NCBI RefSeq assembly: GCF_016428585.1
Contig: NZ_JAELVR010000012.1
Location: 1 to 64,000 of the forward strand
Reading direction: 5' to 3'
Origin: Sedimentitalea arenosa
Lineage (GTDB): Bacteria > Pseudomonadota > Alphaproteobacteria > Rhodobacterales > Rhodobacteraceae
Length of the DNA stretch: 64,000 bases
Below, piece after piece: positions 44,672 to 53,207 of this stretch; the first letter of the stretch is position 1, and each line of letters starts with the position of its first letter. The position numbers and the translations under genes were made by a program. The notes under the pieces are model-generated. The model had not been told where the DNA came from and did no database searches. It was given only the letters and a program-made list of their open reading frames with translations.

Positions 44672-45232
44672 TCACTCGCCGCGCAACAGCGCGGCGACCC
44701 CGGTTCGGGCGACTTCGGCCAATCCCAGCGGACGCATCAGGTCGGCGAACGCATCGATTTTTTCCGGAGCTCCGGTGATCTCGAACACGAAACTGCCGAG
44801 CGTACTGTCCACCACATTGGCGCGGAAGATGTCGGCAAGGCGCAACGCTTCGACGCGCTTGTCTCCATCGCCCACCACTTTCAGCATCGCCAGTTCACGT
44901 TCGACGGATGACCCTTCGACAGTCAGGTCATGCACTTCGTGCACAGGCACGATGCGACCCAGCTGGGCCTTGATCTGTTCGATCACCTGCGGCGTACCGG
45001 TGGTGACGATGGTGATGCGGCTGAGGTGCCCGGTATGGTCGACCTCGGCCACGGTCAGGCTTTCGATGTTGTAGCCACGTCCGGAGAAGAGGCCGATCAC
45101 GCGCGCCAGCACGCCGGGCTCGTTCTCGACCAGCAGCGCCAGGGTATGACGCTCGTTCACGTCCGAGAAGGTGGGACGCAGGTTGTAGGCGGAGTGCTTG
45201 GACGCGCCTTTCTTGATGTGCAGGGCTGACAT
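44672..45232 (-). CDS. ilvN: acetolactate synthase small (regulatory) subunit
   Basis: The 186-residue regulatory subunit has the N-terminal ACT domain (TLALLVENEPGVLARVIGL, then FSGRGYNIESLTV) and a C-terminal ALS_ss_C domain. It stimulates IlvB and gives feedback inhibition by branched-chain amino acids, mainly valine. The Met at 45232 is preferred to one at 45268. The gene lies 71 bp downstream of ilvB and shares its transcript and attenuator. Confidence 0.96.
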   Translation of the reverse strand: MSALHIKKGASKHSAYNLRPTFSDVNERHTLALLVENEPGVLARVIGLFSGRGYNIESLTVAEVDHTGHLSRITIVTTGTPQVIEQIKAQLGRIVPVHEVHDLTVEGSSVERELAMLKVVGDGDKRVEALRLADIFRANVVDSTLGSFVFEITGAPEKIDAFADLMRPLGLAEVARTGVAALLRGE

Positions 45233-45303
45233 GATGTCCCTTTCCTGAAGCTGGTTCTGCCTCGGCAAGCTATTTGCCGTGGCCAGAGAGTTGCGTCGCT
45301 CGA

Positions 45304-47055
45304 TCAGACCAGAACCGATCCCTTGGCGTCGATCACGCCCTGGGTTTCGGCCTCGCCCAGCAGCATCTCGTTGTGAGCCTTGCCCGACGGGATCATCGGG
45401 AAGCAGTTCTCATGCTTCTCGACGAGGCAGTCGAAGATCACTGGACCGTCGTGGTTGATCATCTCCATGATCGCATCGTCGAGGTCGGCCGGATCGGAGC
45501 ACAGGATGCCCTTGGCCCCGAAGGCCTCGGCCAGCTTCACGAAATCGGGCAGAGCTTCGGACCAGCTATGCGAATAGCGCTCACCATGCAGAAGTTCCTG
45601 CCACTGGCGCACCATGCCGAGCCGTTCATTGTTCAGAATGAACTGTTTGACGGGCAAGCGATACTGCACCGCTGTGCCCATTTCCTGCATGTTCATCAGC
45701 CAGCTGGCCTCGCCTGCCACGTTGATGACCAGAGCGTCCGGATGTGCCATCTGCACACCGATCGACGCCGGGAAGCCATAGCCCATCGTCCCCAGGCCGC
45801 CCGAGGTCATCCAGCGGTTCGGATCTTCGAAACCCAGGTATTGCGCTGCCCACATCTGGTGCTGGCCAACCTCGGTGCAGATATAGCGATCATGCCCCTT
45901 GGTCAGAGCCTCGAGCCGTGCCACCGCGTGCTGCGGCTTGATCGACTTCTTGCTGTCGGTGTAGGCGAGGCAATCCACCTTGCGCCATTCGTTGATCTTC
46001 ATGTGCCACTTGGCCACCGACTCGACATTGGTCTTGCGGCCCCGGGCCTTCCAAATCTTGAGCAGGTCCTCGAGTACATGGGCAACATCGCCGACAATCG
46101 GAATATCGGTCTTTATGACCTTGTTGATCGAGCTGGGGTCGATGTCGATATGCGCCTTGATCGATTTCGGGCTGAAGGCATCGATGCGGCCGGTGATCCG
46201 GTCGTCGAAGCGCGCGCCGATGTTGATCAGCAAGTCGCAGTCGTGCATGGCGAGGTTGGCCTCGTAGAGGCCGTGCATCCCCAGCATCCCGAGCCAGTTC
46301 TTGCCCGAGGCCGGGTAGCTGCCGAGCCCCATCAGGGTCGAGGTGATCGGAAAGCCGGTGGCATCGACCAATTCGCGCAGCAACTGGCTGGCGGCCGGGC
46401 CGGAATTGATCACGCCTCCGCCGGTGTAGAAGACCGGGCGCTTGGCCTTTTCCATCGCGGCGACCAGTTCGGTGATCTCCTCGATGTCGCCCTTCATCCT
46501 CGGCTGATAGTGCGAGGCGGTCGGCGCCGGTTTGGTATAGGTCCCGGTGGCAAACTGCACATCCTTGGGGATGTCCACCAGGACCGGCCCGGGGCGGCCC
46601 GAGGTGGCGACATGGAACGCCTCGTGAATGACGCCAGACAGCTTGTCGGTGTCCTTGACCAGCCAGTTGTGTTTCGTGCAGGGGCGCGTGATGCCGACAG
46701 TGTCCGCCTCCTGGAACGCGTCCGAGCCGATCATGAAGGTCGGCACCTGTCCGGTAAAAACGACGATCGGGATACTGTCCATCAGCGCGTCCGTCAGCCC
46801 GGTCACGGCGTTGGTCGCGCCGGGGCCCGAAGTCACAAGAACAACGCCGGGCCGGCCGGTGGACCGTGCATAGCCTTCGGCGGCGTGGACCGCGCCCTGT
46901 TCGTGACGCACCAGGACGTGCTTGATGTCATTCTGCTGGAACACTTCGTCGTAGATCGGCAGGACAGCGCCGCCGGGATATCCGAATACCGTGTCCACAC
47001 CCTGATCCTTCAGGGCCTGAACCAACATCTTTGCTCCGGTCATTTCACGTGTCAT
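45304..47055 (-). CDS. ilvB: acetolactate synthase large (catalytic) subunit
   Basis: The ThDP enzyme has 583 residues and catalyses the first common step of Val, Leu and Ile synthesis. It carries the catalytic Glu in VRHEQGAVHAAEGYAR, FAD-region motifs, and the ThDP-binding GDG-like segment, here NVAGEASWLMNMQE. The usual GDGSF reads GEASW, as in many alpha-proteobacterial IlvB proteins. The Met at 47055 is favoured because GGAG lies eight bases upstream; a Met two codons earlier (47061) leaves only a 2-base spacer. A leader peptide and attenuator precede it. Confidence 0.96.
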   Translation of the reverse strand: MTREMTGAKMLVQALKDQGVDTVFGYPGGAVLPIYDEVFQQNDIKHVLVRHEQGAVHAAEGYARSTGRPGVVLVTSGPGATNAVTGLTDALMDSIPIVVFTGQVPTFMIGSDAFQEADTVGITRPCTKHNWLVKDTDKLSGVIHEAFHVATSGRPGPVLVDIPKDVQFATGTYTKPAPTASHYQPRMKGDIEEITELVAAMEKAKRPVFYTGGGVINSGPAASQLLRELVDATGFPITSTLMGLGSYPASGKNWLGMLGMHGLYEANLAMHDCDLLINIGARFDDRITGRIDAFSPKSIKAHIDIDPSSINKVIKTDIPIVGDVAHVLEDLLKIWKARGRKTNVESVAKWHMKINEWRKVDCLAYTDSKKSIKPQHAVARLEALTKGHDRYICTEVGQHQMWAAQYLGFEDPNRWMTSGGLGTMGYGFPASIGVQMAHPDALVINVAGEASWLMNMQEMGTAVQYRLPVKQFILNNERLGMVRQWQELLHGERYSHSWSEALPDFVKLAEAFGAKGILCSDPADLDDAIMEMINHDGPVIFDCLVEKHENCFPMIPSGKAHNEMLLGEAETQGVIDAKGSVLV

Positions 47056-47090
47056 CTGCATTGCTCCATCCGCGACAGCGTTCCGCGCAC

Positions 47091-47158
47091 AAAAAAGCCC
47101 CCGGTTGTGACGGGGGCGCATGGGTCGAATTATGGTCTACCGTTACCGGCCCATGCGC
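47091..47158 (-). promoter_or_regulatory. ilvB transcription attenuator (antiterminator and terminator)
   Basis: On the minus strand, a GC stem (GCCCCCG / CGGGGGC, 47111-47117 with 47097-47103) followed by six T residues (47096-47091) forms an intrinsic terminator just before ilvB. A perfect 9-bp hairpin (GCGCATGGG 47158-47150 with CCCATGCGC 47124-47116) precedes it and shares two bases with the terminator stem, so the two exclude each other. Stalling at the Leu/Val/Ile codons (47181-47167) would leave the 9-bp arm free and allow read-through. Translation to the stop (47143-47145) would cover that arm and allow termination. The mechanism is inferred from structure. Confidence 0.88.
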
Positions 47159-47190
47159 GTGGTTCCTACGATTACGACTAGGGGTGTCAA
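47143..47190 (-). CDS. ilv leader peptide, TTG start
   Basis: This is a 15-residue leader peptide on the minus strand starting at TTG (47188-47190), with GAGGAG eight bases upstream. The peptide is Met-Thr-Pro-Leu-Val-Val-Ile-Val-Gly-Thr-Thr-Arg-Met-Gly-Arg, stop TAA. Codons 4-8 are CTA GTC GTA ATC GTA: five consecutive Leu/Val/Ile codons, the regulatory end products of the pathway. It overlaps the antiterminator arm, as expected for an attenuator control peptide. It is too short for standard gene calling. Confidence 0.85.
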   Translation of the reverse strand: MTPLVVIVGTTRMGR

Positions 47191-47218
47191 ATCCCGCGCT
47201 CCTCAGTGCTGCGCGGAC

Positions 47219-47245
47219 ATTATGAGCGAGGGGCAGGGGCGTCAA
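47219..47245 (-). promoter_or_regulatory. candidate ilvB operon promoter
   Basis: On the minus strand TTGACG (47245-47240) and CATAAT (47224-47219) are separated by 15 bases. They are placed so that transcription would begin around 47210, just before the leader Shine-Dalgarno at 47204-47199. The short spacer makes the exact hexamers uncertain. Confidence 0.5.
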
Positions 47246-47352
47246 CCGCAATAGGCAGAAATAAATGACCGGAACGGCCAGAAACTGGACATATTGTTGC
47301 GTCACTTTGCCCCGCTGGGATTTTTTCGGAATCACACCGGCGGGTTCTCGGG

Positions 47353-48168
47353 TCAGAGACGGGTCGGGCGTCGATCCGGCAGGTTGATGTTGGCGACCTG
47401 CTCGGCGATCGGGTCGGTCGAGAGCGGGTGTGTCTCGGACCGGAAGGCGTCCGGATCGCGCATCGGTTGCCATTCACCGCCGAGATAGACCTCGAGCCCG
47501 GAAAACCGCGCCTTGTAGCCCATCTTCTGACTGCCGGGCACCCAATAGCCGAGGTAGACATAGGGCAGGTCGGCACCGCGGGCGATCTCTATATGATCGA
47601 GGATCATATGCGTGCCGAGGCTGAGTTGCGGAGCGTCTGGATCGTAGAAGGAATAGACCATGCTCAGCCCGTCCTCGAGGACGTCGGTCAGGCTGACGGC
47701 GACGAGGTCCGATCCGTTCATGTATTCTATGACACGGCTGCGGATCGGGGTTTCCTCGATCATGGCGGCGAATTCGAACACGTCCATGTCGGCCATTCCG
47801 CCATCGGCATGGCGCGCGTCGAGATACCGGCGGAACAGGTCGTACTGATCCTCGGTGGCCCACGGAGAGGTGGCCCGGCGCTCAAGGTCGGCGTTGCGGC
47901 GCGCCGTGCGCTTCTGGCTCTTGGACGGTGTGAAGCGCGACACATCAATCCGCGCCGATAGACAAGCCGAGCATTCGGCACAGGACGGACGGTACAGCAC
48001 GTTCTGTGACCGGCGAAACCCCTGCTGGCTGAGGCTGTTGTTGAGTCGATCGGCGTTCTCGCCCTGCAGCGATGTGAACAGCTTACGTTCCATTCGCCCG
48101 TCCAGATAAGGACAGGGCTGGGGGGCCGTCACATAGAATTGTGGCGCTATGGGAAGAGTGTGGCGCAT
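47353..48168 (-). CDS. bpt: aspartate/glutamate leucyltransferase
   Basis: The 271-residue protein is of the ATE/Bpt type. The N-terminal domain has the conserved Cys residues (PCPYL and [11 protein letters not shown]), and the C-terminal domain resembles GNAT aminoacyl-transferases ([29 protein letters not shown]). It transfers leucine from Leu-tRNA to N-terminal Asp or Glu, feeding the N-degron pathway (ClpS/ClpAP). It is followed on the same strand by the ilv leader, 162 bp away. Confidence 0.95.
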   Translation of the reverse strand: MRHTLPIAPQFYVTAPQPCPYLDGRMERKLFTSLQGENADRLNNSLSQQGFRRSQNVLYRPSCAECSACLSARIDVSRFTPSKSQKRTARRNADLERRATSPWATEDQYDLFRRYLDARHADGGMADMDVFEFAAMIEETPIRSRVIEYMNGSDLVAVSLTDVLEDGLSMVYSFYDPDAPQLSLGTHMILDHIEIARGADLPYVYLGYWVPGSQKMGYKARFSGLEVYLGGEWQPMRDPDAFRSETHPLSTDPIAEQVANINLPDRRPTRL

Positions 48169-48230
48169 CGATCGTCCGCGGTTGATTGCCTAAATGATAA
48201 CAACCGTCGTCTGATACGCCAAGCCCGGAT

Positions 48231-48674
48231 TCACGCGCTGGAAACGGCGCGCCGGTTCAGCGCAACCGTGCCGAGAAAGGCGTCGGACAGGCCCTGTCCG
48301 CGTGCGCCGGTCAGCATCATCACGATCGAGATCACCTGCAGGACAGGGACAGCGACGCTGATCGTGTAGCCCGTGGTATGCGCCAGAGCCATCCCGAGAT
48401 CGAAGGGGCTGCCATCGGACTGGCGCAGTTCGATTCCGGCAAAACGCATGCCCCAGGTGGCCGAGGCGTTGGCGAGCGTCACGACCCGGTAGGCAAAGCC
48501 AATCACCACGATCAGCACGGGCCAGACGAAGGCGCCGACAAAGGCGGTCAGAACAACGGTCAGCAGGCTGAGCAATAGGATCACCGCCATGTCGACGATC
48601 CAGGCCAGCAGGCGCTTGGCCGGAACCGAGCTGTAGAACTGCGGTTGGCGGTCCGGGTCGGGCAGGTGAAGCAT
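48231..48674 (-). CDS. RDD family membrane protein
   Basis: The protein has 147 residues from the Met at 48674. The RDD signature (RLLAWIVDMAVILLL) and a later WGMRFAGIELRQSDGSP are followed by three transmembrane helices. RDD proteins are often ion or compatible-solute transport related; function here is unknown. It lies 64 bp downstream of the DUF2852 gene. Confidence 0.88.
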   Translation of the reverse strand: MLHLPDPDRQPQFYSSVPAKRLLAWIVDMAVILLLSLLTVVLTAFVGAFVWPVLIVVIGFAYRVVTLANASATWGMRFAGIELRQSDGSPFDLGMALAHTTGYTISVAVPVLQVISIVMMLTGARGQGLSDAFLGTVALNRRAVSSA

Positions 48675-48738
48675 TGTTGTGCGTCCGTGAAACGATTGGG
48701 GGAAGCGCCCCCGCGCTTTGGCGGGGGCGGTGGGTCGA

Positions 48739-49158
48739 TCAGGCGGCTTCGGTGCCGTCGCCGTTCTTTTTCGCGCGCTCTTCCATGAACTGGTCGAACT
48801 CGGCCTTGTCCTTGGCTTCGCGCAGGCGCTCCAGGAAGGTTTCGAAGTTGGTCTGCTCCTCCTCGAGCCGGCGGAGGGTTTCTTCCTTGTAGGCGTCAAA
48901 GGCGCTGTTGCCGGTGGATTTCGTCATCGTCATGCGGCTGGTGTTCCAGGAACCGTGGCGGCTGCAGGATTTGCTGAACATGCGTTTGCTCCAGATCATG
49001 TAGAAGAGAAATGCGAGGCCGATGGGCCAGAAGAAGACGAAGCCAAGCACCATGGCGGCGATCCACGCGCCTTTGCCCTTGCTGTCAAGCCAGGCTTCGC
49101 TGCGGGAAAACCAGCCCGGATGGGACGTGGCGGGGACGGGGTCGGTCATCATGGTCAT
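48739..49158 (-). CDS. DUF2852 membrane protein
   Basis: The protein has 139 residues with one or two transmembrane segments (about 33-58, GAWIAAMVLGFVFFWPIG then LAFLFYMIW). An Arg/Lys-rich stretch and a coiled-coil-like acidic tail follow (EETLRRLEEEQTNFETFLERLREAK, split here). This matches DUF2852. The Met at 49158 is chosen because GGAGA precedes it by eight bases; in-frame Met codons further up lack a site. Two similar palindromes lie upstream (49193-49211, 49251-49269). Confidence 0.85.
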   Translation of the reverse strand: MTMMTDPVPATSHPGWFSRSEAWLDSKGKGAWIAAMVLGFVFFWPIGLAFLFYMIWSKRMFSKSCSRHGSWNTSRMTMTKSTGNSAFDAYKEETLRRLEEEQTNFETFLERLREAKDKAEFDQFMEERAKKNGDGTEAA

Positions 49159-49192
49159 GGTCAGTCTCTCCATATCGGGTTTCGGTGGGTCT

Positions 49193-49211
49193 ATGTGAAC
49201 CTCTTTCACAT
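49193..49211. promoter_or_regulatory. palindrome ATGTGAA-N5-TTCACAT, candidate operator
   Basis: A perfect 7-5-7 inverted repeat lies 35 bp upstream of the DUF2852 start, where a promoter would sit. A near copy is at 49251-49269. The same half-site and spacing in both copies suggests one dimeric regulator, identity unknown. The core TGTGA-N7-TCACA differs from the CRP site, which has a 6-base spacer. Confidence 0.55.
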
Positions 49212-49250
49212 TACCTAGATCGGAAGTGCTGTGCCCCTTTGCAAGGGTTT

Positions 49251-49269
49251 ATGTGAATGTTTTTTACAT
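49251..49269. promoter_or_regulatory. second copy of the ATGTGAA-N5-TTyACAT palindrome
   Basis: ATGTGAA-N5-TTTACAT overlaps the ybaK stop codon and lies 58 bp centre to centre from the copy at 49193-49211. One arm base differs from a perfect palindrome. Confidence 0.5.
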
Positions 49270-49746
49270 TTCTTCCTTTTTTATCGTGAAATCAGATATT
49301 TGAGCATCTGAAATTCGCTGAAGATCCAAGGGTGAGATCGGAAATACGTGATGCGGCGTGCCTGCAGCGGCCCAGACCCGGTCGAAATCCGTCAAGCGAA
49401 GGTCCAGGAAAGCGGGGATCGGCGAGAGGTGGCCAACCGGGGCGACGCCGCCAATGGCAAAGCCCGTGCGGCTGCGCACCAGCGCGGCGTCGGCCTTTCC
49501 CAGGGGTTCGCCTGCCAAGGCCGCGGCCCTGTCCGGATCGACCCGGTTGCCGCCGGCGGTGAGAAACAGCAGCACCTCGCCACTGTGTTCGCCCAGGAAC
49601 ACGATCGACTTGGCAATCTGGTCGACCCCGCAGCCGACCGCCCGCGCGGCGTCCGCGGCGGTGCGGGCGAGGTCGGTTTCGCGGATATCCGGATCAAGCC
49701 CGGCGTCTTTCAGGGCGGCGCGGACGCGCTTCAGGCTTTTGCTCAT
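49264..49746 (-). CDS. ybaK: YbaK/EbsC-type aminoacyl-tRNA deacylase
   Basis: The protein has 160 residues of the YbaK/ProX editing-domain family (AKSIVFLGEHSGEVLLFLTAG, then GFAIGGVAPVGH). YbaK hydrolyses misacylated Cys-tRNA(Pro) and related species; the exact class (YbaK, ProX or EbsC-like) is not decided by sequence alone. The Met at 49746 starts it. The gene is divergent from glnE. Confidence 0.88.
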   Translation of the reverse strand: MSKSLKRVRAALKDAGLDPDIRETDLARTAADAARAVGCGVDQIAKSIVFLGEHSGEVLLFLTAGGNRVDPDRAAALAGEPLGKADAALVRSRTGFAIGGVAPVGHLSPIPAFLDLRLTDFDRVWAAAGTPHHVFPISPLDLQRISDAQISDFTIKKEEM

Positions 49747-49842
49747 GGCGACAGGGTGGCGCAGTGCGCGGGCGGGATCAAGCCGCTCGCTCAAGGCCGA
49801 TCGCGGATTGACGCGCCTTGCGTCGCGCAGCAGTCTGCGCTC

Positions 49843-52632
49843 ATGTCATTGTTGCGCAAGATCACCCGTCTGCCCCGAGCCTACGACCCGGACCGGGGCG
49901 CGGAGGCCCGTGCCGCCGTGCCCGGCGCCGAGGGCGATTTCGCACAGTTGATCGAGGGAGCAGGCGGGTCGAGCCCATTTCTGAAAGGCCTGATCGAAAG
50001 CGAGGCGGAGTGGCTCCTTTCGGCTGCCGACGATCCCGATGCCGCGATCGACCGCTGTCTTGCGGAGGTTTCGGAGCTGGCGCCGGATGCACTCAAGTCC
50101 GGTCTGCGCCGGGCCAAACGGCGCATCGCGCTGATCACGGCGCTGGCCGATCTGTCGGGCGTCTGGCCGCTCGAACGGGTGACCGGCGTCTTGACGGATT
50201 TCGGTGGTCTGGCCTGTGACGTGGTGATCAAGGCCGAGATCGCCGCGCTGGTGCGGCGCGGCAAACTGCCCGGCCAAACCGAGGACGACATCGCCACGGC
50301 CGGCGGTCTGATCGTTCTGGCGATGGGCAAGATGGGCGCACACGAGTTGAATTACTCGTCGGATATCGACCTGATCTGCCTGTTCGACGAAACTCGCTTC
50401 GACCCGTCCGATTTCCATGATGCCCGCCAGGGCATGGTCCGCGCGACGCGCAACATGTGCAGCACGCTGAGCGAACGCACCGCGGAGGGGTATGTATTCC
50501 GTACCGACCTGCGCCTGCGCCCGGATCCGGCCGTGACGCCTGTCTGCATGGCCACCGAAGCAGCGGAACGGTACTACGAAAGCCTCGGCCGCACCTGGGA
50601 ACGCGCCGCCTATATCAAGGCGCGCCCGGCGGCGGGGGATCTGGAGGCCGGTGCCCGGTTCCTGACCACGCTGACCCCCTTCGTGTGGCGCAAGCACCTG
50701 GATTTCGCCAGCATCCAGGACGCCCATGACATGCGATTGCGCATCCGCGAGAACAAGGGGTTGTACGGCCCACTCTCGGTGCCGGGCCATGACATGAAGC
50801 TGGGGCGCGGGGGGATCCGCGAGATCGAGTTCTTCACCCAGACCCGCCAGTTGATCGCCGGCGGCCGCGACAGCGATCTGCGTCAGCGCGGTACTGTGCC
50901 CGGTCTTGCGGCGCTGGCTGCCAAGGGTTGGGTTCCGAAGGACGTCGCGGACCGACTGACCGCACATTACCGGGCGCATCGCGAAGTCGAACACCGCATC
51001 CAGATGGTGAACGACGCGCAGACCCACAAGATGCCCTCCACAGAGGAGGGCCTGGCGCGGATCGCCTGCCTGATGGACATGGATGAAACCGACATGATCG
51101 ACACGGTCAAGGCGCGTCTGACCGAGGTGCACGAGTTGACCGAAGGGTTCTTTGCTCCGGAATCGGGCGCAGCGGAGCCCAGCCCGCCCGAGACCGAGGC
51201 GTTTGATGCAAGCATTCTCGCGCGGTGGCCGACCTATCCGGCGCTGCGTTCGGAACGGGCGCGACAGATCTTCAAGCGACTGCGCCCGGAGCTGCTGTCG
51301 CGGCTGGCACGAACCGCCAAGCCCGAGGAGTCCCTCTTGGCTCTGGACGGGTTCCTCGCGGGATTGCCCGCCGGGGTGCAGCTGTTCTCGCTGTTCGAGG
51401 CCAACACGCAGTTGATCGATCTTCTGATCGATATCGTCGGCACATCGTCTGCCTTGGCCAGCCACCTCTCGCGTAACGCCGGCGTGTTCGACGCGGTGAT
51501 CGGGGGCGATTTCTTTGCCGACTGGCCCGGAACCGAGCAGCTGCGCGCCGATCTCGACCAGCTTCTGGCCAGGGAACCCGACTACGAGCGCCAGCTGGAC
51601 GCGGCGCGACGTTGGAACAAGGAATGGCATTTCCGCATCGGCGTGCATCACCTGCGTGGTCTGATCGACGCGGCGGGCGCGGGCGCGCAATACGCCGAGC
51701 TTGCCGAAGCGGTGATTGCCTCGATCGCACCGGTGGTCGCGCGTCAGTTCGCAAGAAAGCACGGCGCGCCGCCTGGTCGCGGGGCCGCGATTCTGGGCAT
51801 GGGATCGCTGGGCGCGGGCCGGCTGAACGCCATGTCCGATCTGGATGTGATCGTCATCTATGACCCGCAGGAGCAGGAGAGTTCGGAGGGACGCCGCCCC
51901 CTTGGCGTGCGCCCCTACTATGCGCGTCTGACGCAGGCTTTGATCACCGCCCTGACCGCCCCCACCGCCGAGGGCCGGCTCTACGAGGTGGACATGCGGC
52001 TCAGGCCCTCGGGTACCCAGGGGCCGGTTGCGACAAGCTGGGCTAGTTTCCGGAACTACCAGGTGTCGGACGCCTGGGTTTGGGAGCATCTCGCGCTGAC
52101 CCGCGCCCGGGTCGTCGCCGGGGCGCCCGATCTGGCCGAGGATATCGAAAGCTTTCGCCGCTCCGTTCTGGCGACCGGGCGCGACCGCGACAAGGTGCTG
52201 CGAGAGGTTGCCGACATGCGCGCCCGCGTGGCCGCGGCCAAGACCGCTGACGGGCCTTGGGACGCAAAGACCGGCGCGGGACGGATGCAGGATATCGAAC
52301 TGGTCGCGCAGACAGGCGCTCTGTTGGCCGGGTCGCCCGCCCGCGATGTGCGGTCGGGGCTCGAGGCCGCCGTCGCTTGCGGTTGGCTGTCGACCGAGGA
52401 CGCAAACCTGCTGTCGGAGGCATATGATCTCTACTGGGCGGTGCAGATGGCGGCCCGGCTTATTTCCGGCAATGCGTTGGACAGTGCGGATATCGGCGAA
52501 GGAGCTGCAGCCTTCCTGTGCCGCAGCACTGGGGTTGACGATATCGACCTTCTGCGTGCTGAACTCGAGACGAGCTATGAGCGCATCTCCGGCCGTATCG
52601 CAGAGCTGGTTGGGCCGGGGAATGAAAAATGA
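49843..52632 (+). CDS. glnE: glutamine synthetase adenylyltransferase/deadenylyltransferase
   Basis: The bifunctional enzyme has 929 residues. The N-terminal adenylyl-removing domain shows GKMGAHELNYSSDIDLI (about 163-180), and the C-terminal adenylyltransferase domain shows GMGSLGAGRLNAMSDLDVIVIYD (about 650-672, split motif). A GlnD-PII-type helical regulatory region lies between. It controls glutamine synthetase by adenylylation in response to PII. A 90-residue gene follows with a 4-bp ATGA overlap. Confidence 0.96.
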   Translation: MSLLRKITRLPRAYDPDRGAEARAAVPGAEGDFAQLIEGAGGSSPFLKGLIESEAEWLLSAADDPDAAIDRCLAEVSELAPDALKSGLRRAKRRIALITALADLSGVWPLERVTGVLTDFGGLACDVVIKAEIAALVRRGKLPGQTEDDIATAGGLIVLAMGKMGAHELNYSSDIDLICLFDETRFDPSDFHDARQGMVRATRNMCSTLSERTAEGYVFRTDLRLRPDPAVTPVCMATEAAERYYESLGRTWERAAYIKARPAAGDLEAGARFLTTLTPFVWRKHLDFASIQDAHDMRLRIRENKGLYGPLSVPGHDMKLGRGGIREIEFFTQTRQLIAGGRDSDLRQRGTVPGLAALAAKGWVPKDVADRLTAHYRAHREVEHRIQMVNDAQTHKMPSTEEGLARIACLMDMDETDMIDTVKARLTEVHELTEGFFAPESGAAEPSPPETEAFDASILARWPTYPALRSERARQIFKRLRPELLSRLARTAKPEESLLALDGFLAGLPAGVQLFSLFEANTQLIDLLIDIVGTSSALASHLSRNAGVFDAVIGGDFFADWPGTEQLRADLDQLLAREPDYERQLDAARRWNKEWHFRIGVHHLRGLIDAAGAGAQYAELAEAVIASIAPVVARQFARKHGAPPGRGAAILGMGSLGAGRLNAMSDLDVIVIYDPQEQESSEGRRPLGVRPYYARLTQALITALTAPTAEGRLYEVDMRLRPSGTQGPVATSWASFRNYQVSDAWVWEHLALTRARVVAGAPDLAEDIESFRRSVLATGRDRDKVLREVADMRARVAAAKTADGPWDAKTGAGRMQDIELVAQTGALLAGSPARDVRSGLEAAVACGWLSTEDANLLSEAYDLYWAVQMAARLISGNALDSADIGEGAAAFLCRSTGVDDIDLLRAELETSYERISGRIAELVGPGNEK

Positions 52633-52901
52633 AGGGCGATGCACGGACCGATCCGAAGGGACTGATCGAGGAAGCGTATCGCATGCCGGATGTTACCGCG
52701 TCCGAGTGCAGATCGATCTTTCTGGATTGGGCCCTGAGCCTTCCGGAGGGTTCGGACACCCGCGCGATCCTGCGCCAACTGATCGACCGATTTGCAACCG
52801 CGCAGCCGGAGCATCCGATGACGCAGGTCATGCAGGAAGGGTTGACCTCTGTCGCGACGCCCAAACGCCGAGGCGGCTGGCGCGCCCGCCCGCGCACCTG
52901 A
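52629..52901 (+). CDS. small conserved-type protein coupled to glnE
   Basis: The protein has 90 residues and starts inside the glnE stop (ATGA). It reads as two or three helices (SECRSIFLDWALSLPEG, AILRQLIDRFATAQ, MTQVMQEGL) and a basic Gly/Arg tail. I recognise no named family. The strict coupling suggests a function with glutamine-synthetase control or simply a conserved tail gene. Confidence 0.6.
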   Translation: MKGDARTDPKGLIEEAYRMPDVTASECRSIFLDWALSLPEGSDTRAILRQLIDRFATAQPEHPMTQVMQEGLTSVATPKRRGGWRARPRT

Positions 52902-53207
52902 CGCGGGAACTGAACCCTCGGCGGGTGCGCACATCCTCCTGGGCGATAGGAATTGGCAGACATCAGACCGAAGCGCGGCGGCCGTGAGAGTTCTTGGACG
53001 CCAAGGGGACGACGGGCCTTGGCCCATGCTGTTCGCGATACGCGGTGTTTCCCGAACGGGACCGATGAGGAAGGCCGATAAGCGAAAATTTCGGGACGAT
53101 GGTGCAATTCGCCAAGTCGGGCCTTTTGCCCAGATGGTGAAACGCGCTAAGGCAAGGCGAACCAATGGGTCAGCAACGGCCCGTCCCCGGACCAACGCGG
53201 ATCTGAC
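52902..53207. other. 306-bp gap before the methyltransferase gene
   Basis: The gap has no convincing gene. A plus-strand frame (52984-53211, GTG start) ends in a 4-bp overlap with the next start, but it is Arg-rich and lacks a domain or a good ribosome binding site, so I do not call it. The region may hold the promoter of the downstream pair. Confidence 0.4.

Noticed and set aside
45274-47181. Long plus-strand frame opposite ilvB
   Set aside because: It is a shadow of ilvB; the sense frame has full enzyme motifs and the leader structure lies in it.
49846-52644. Open frame of 932 codons on the minus strand opposite glnE
   Set aside because: It mirrors the coding frame of glnE; its protein has shadow composition (rich in Arg, Pro and Gly), no domain and no ribosome binding site.
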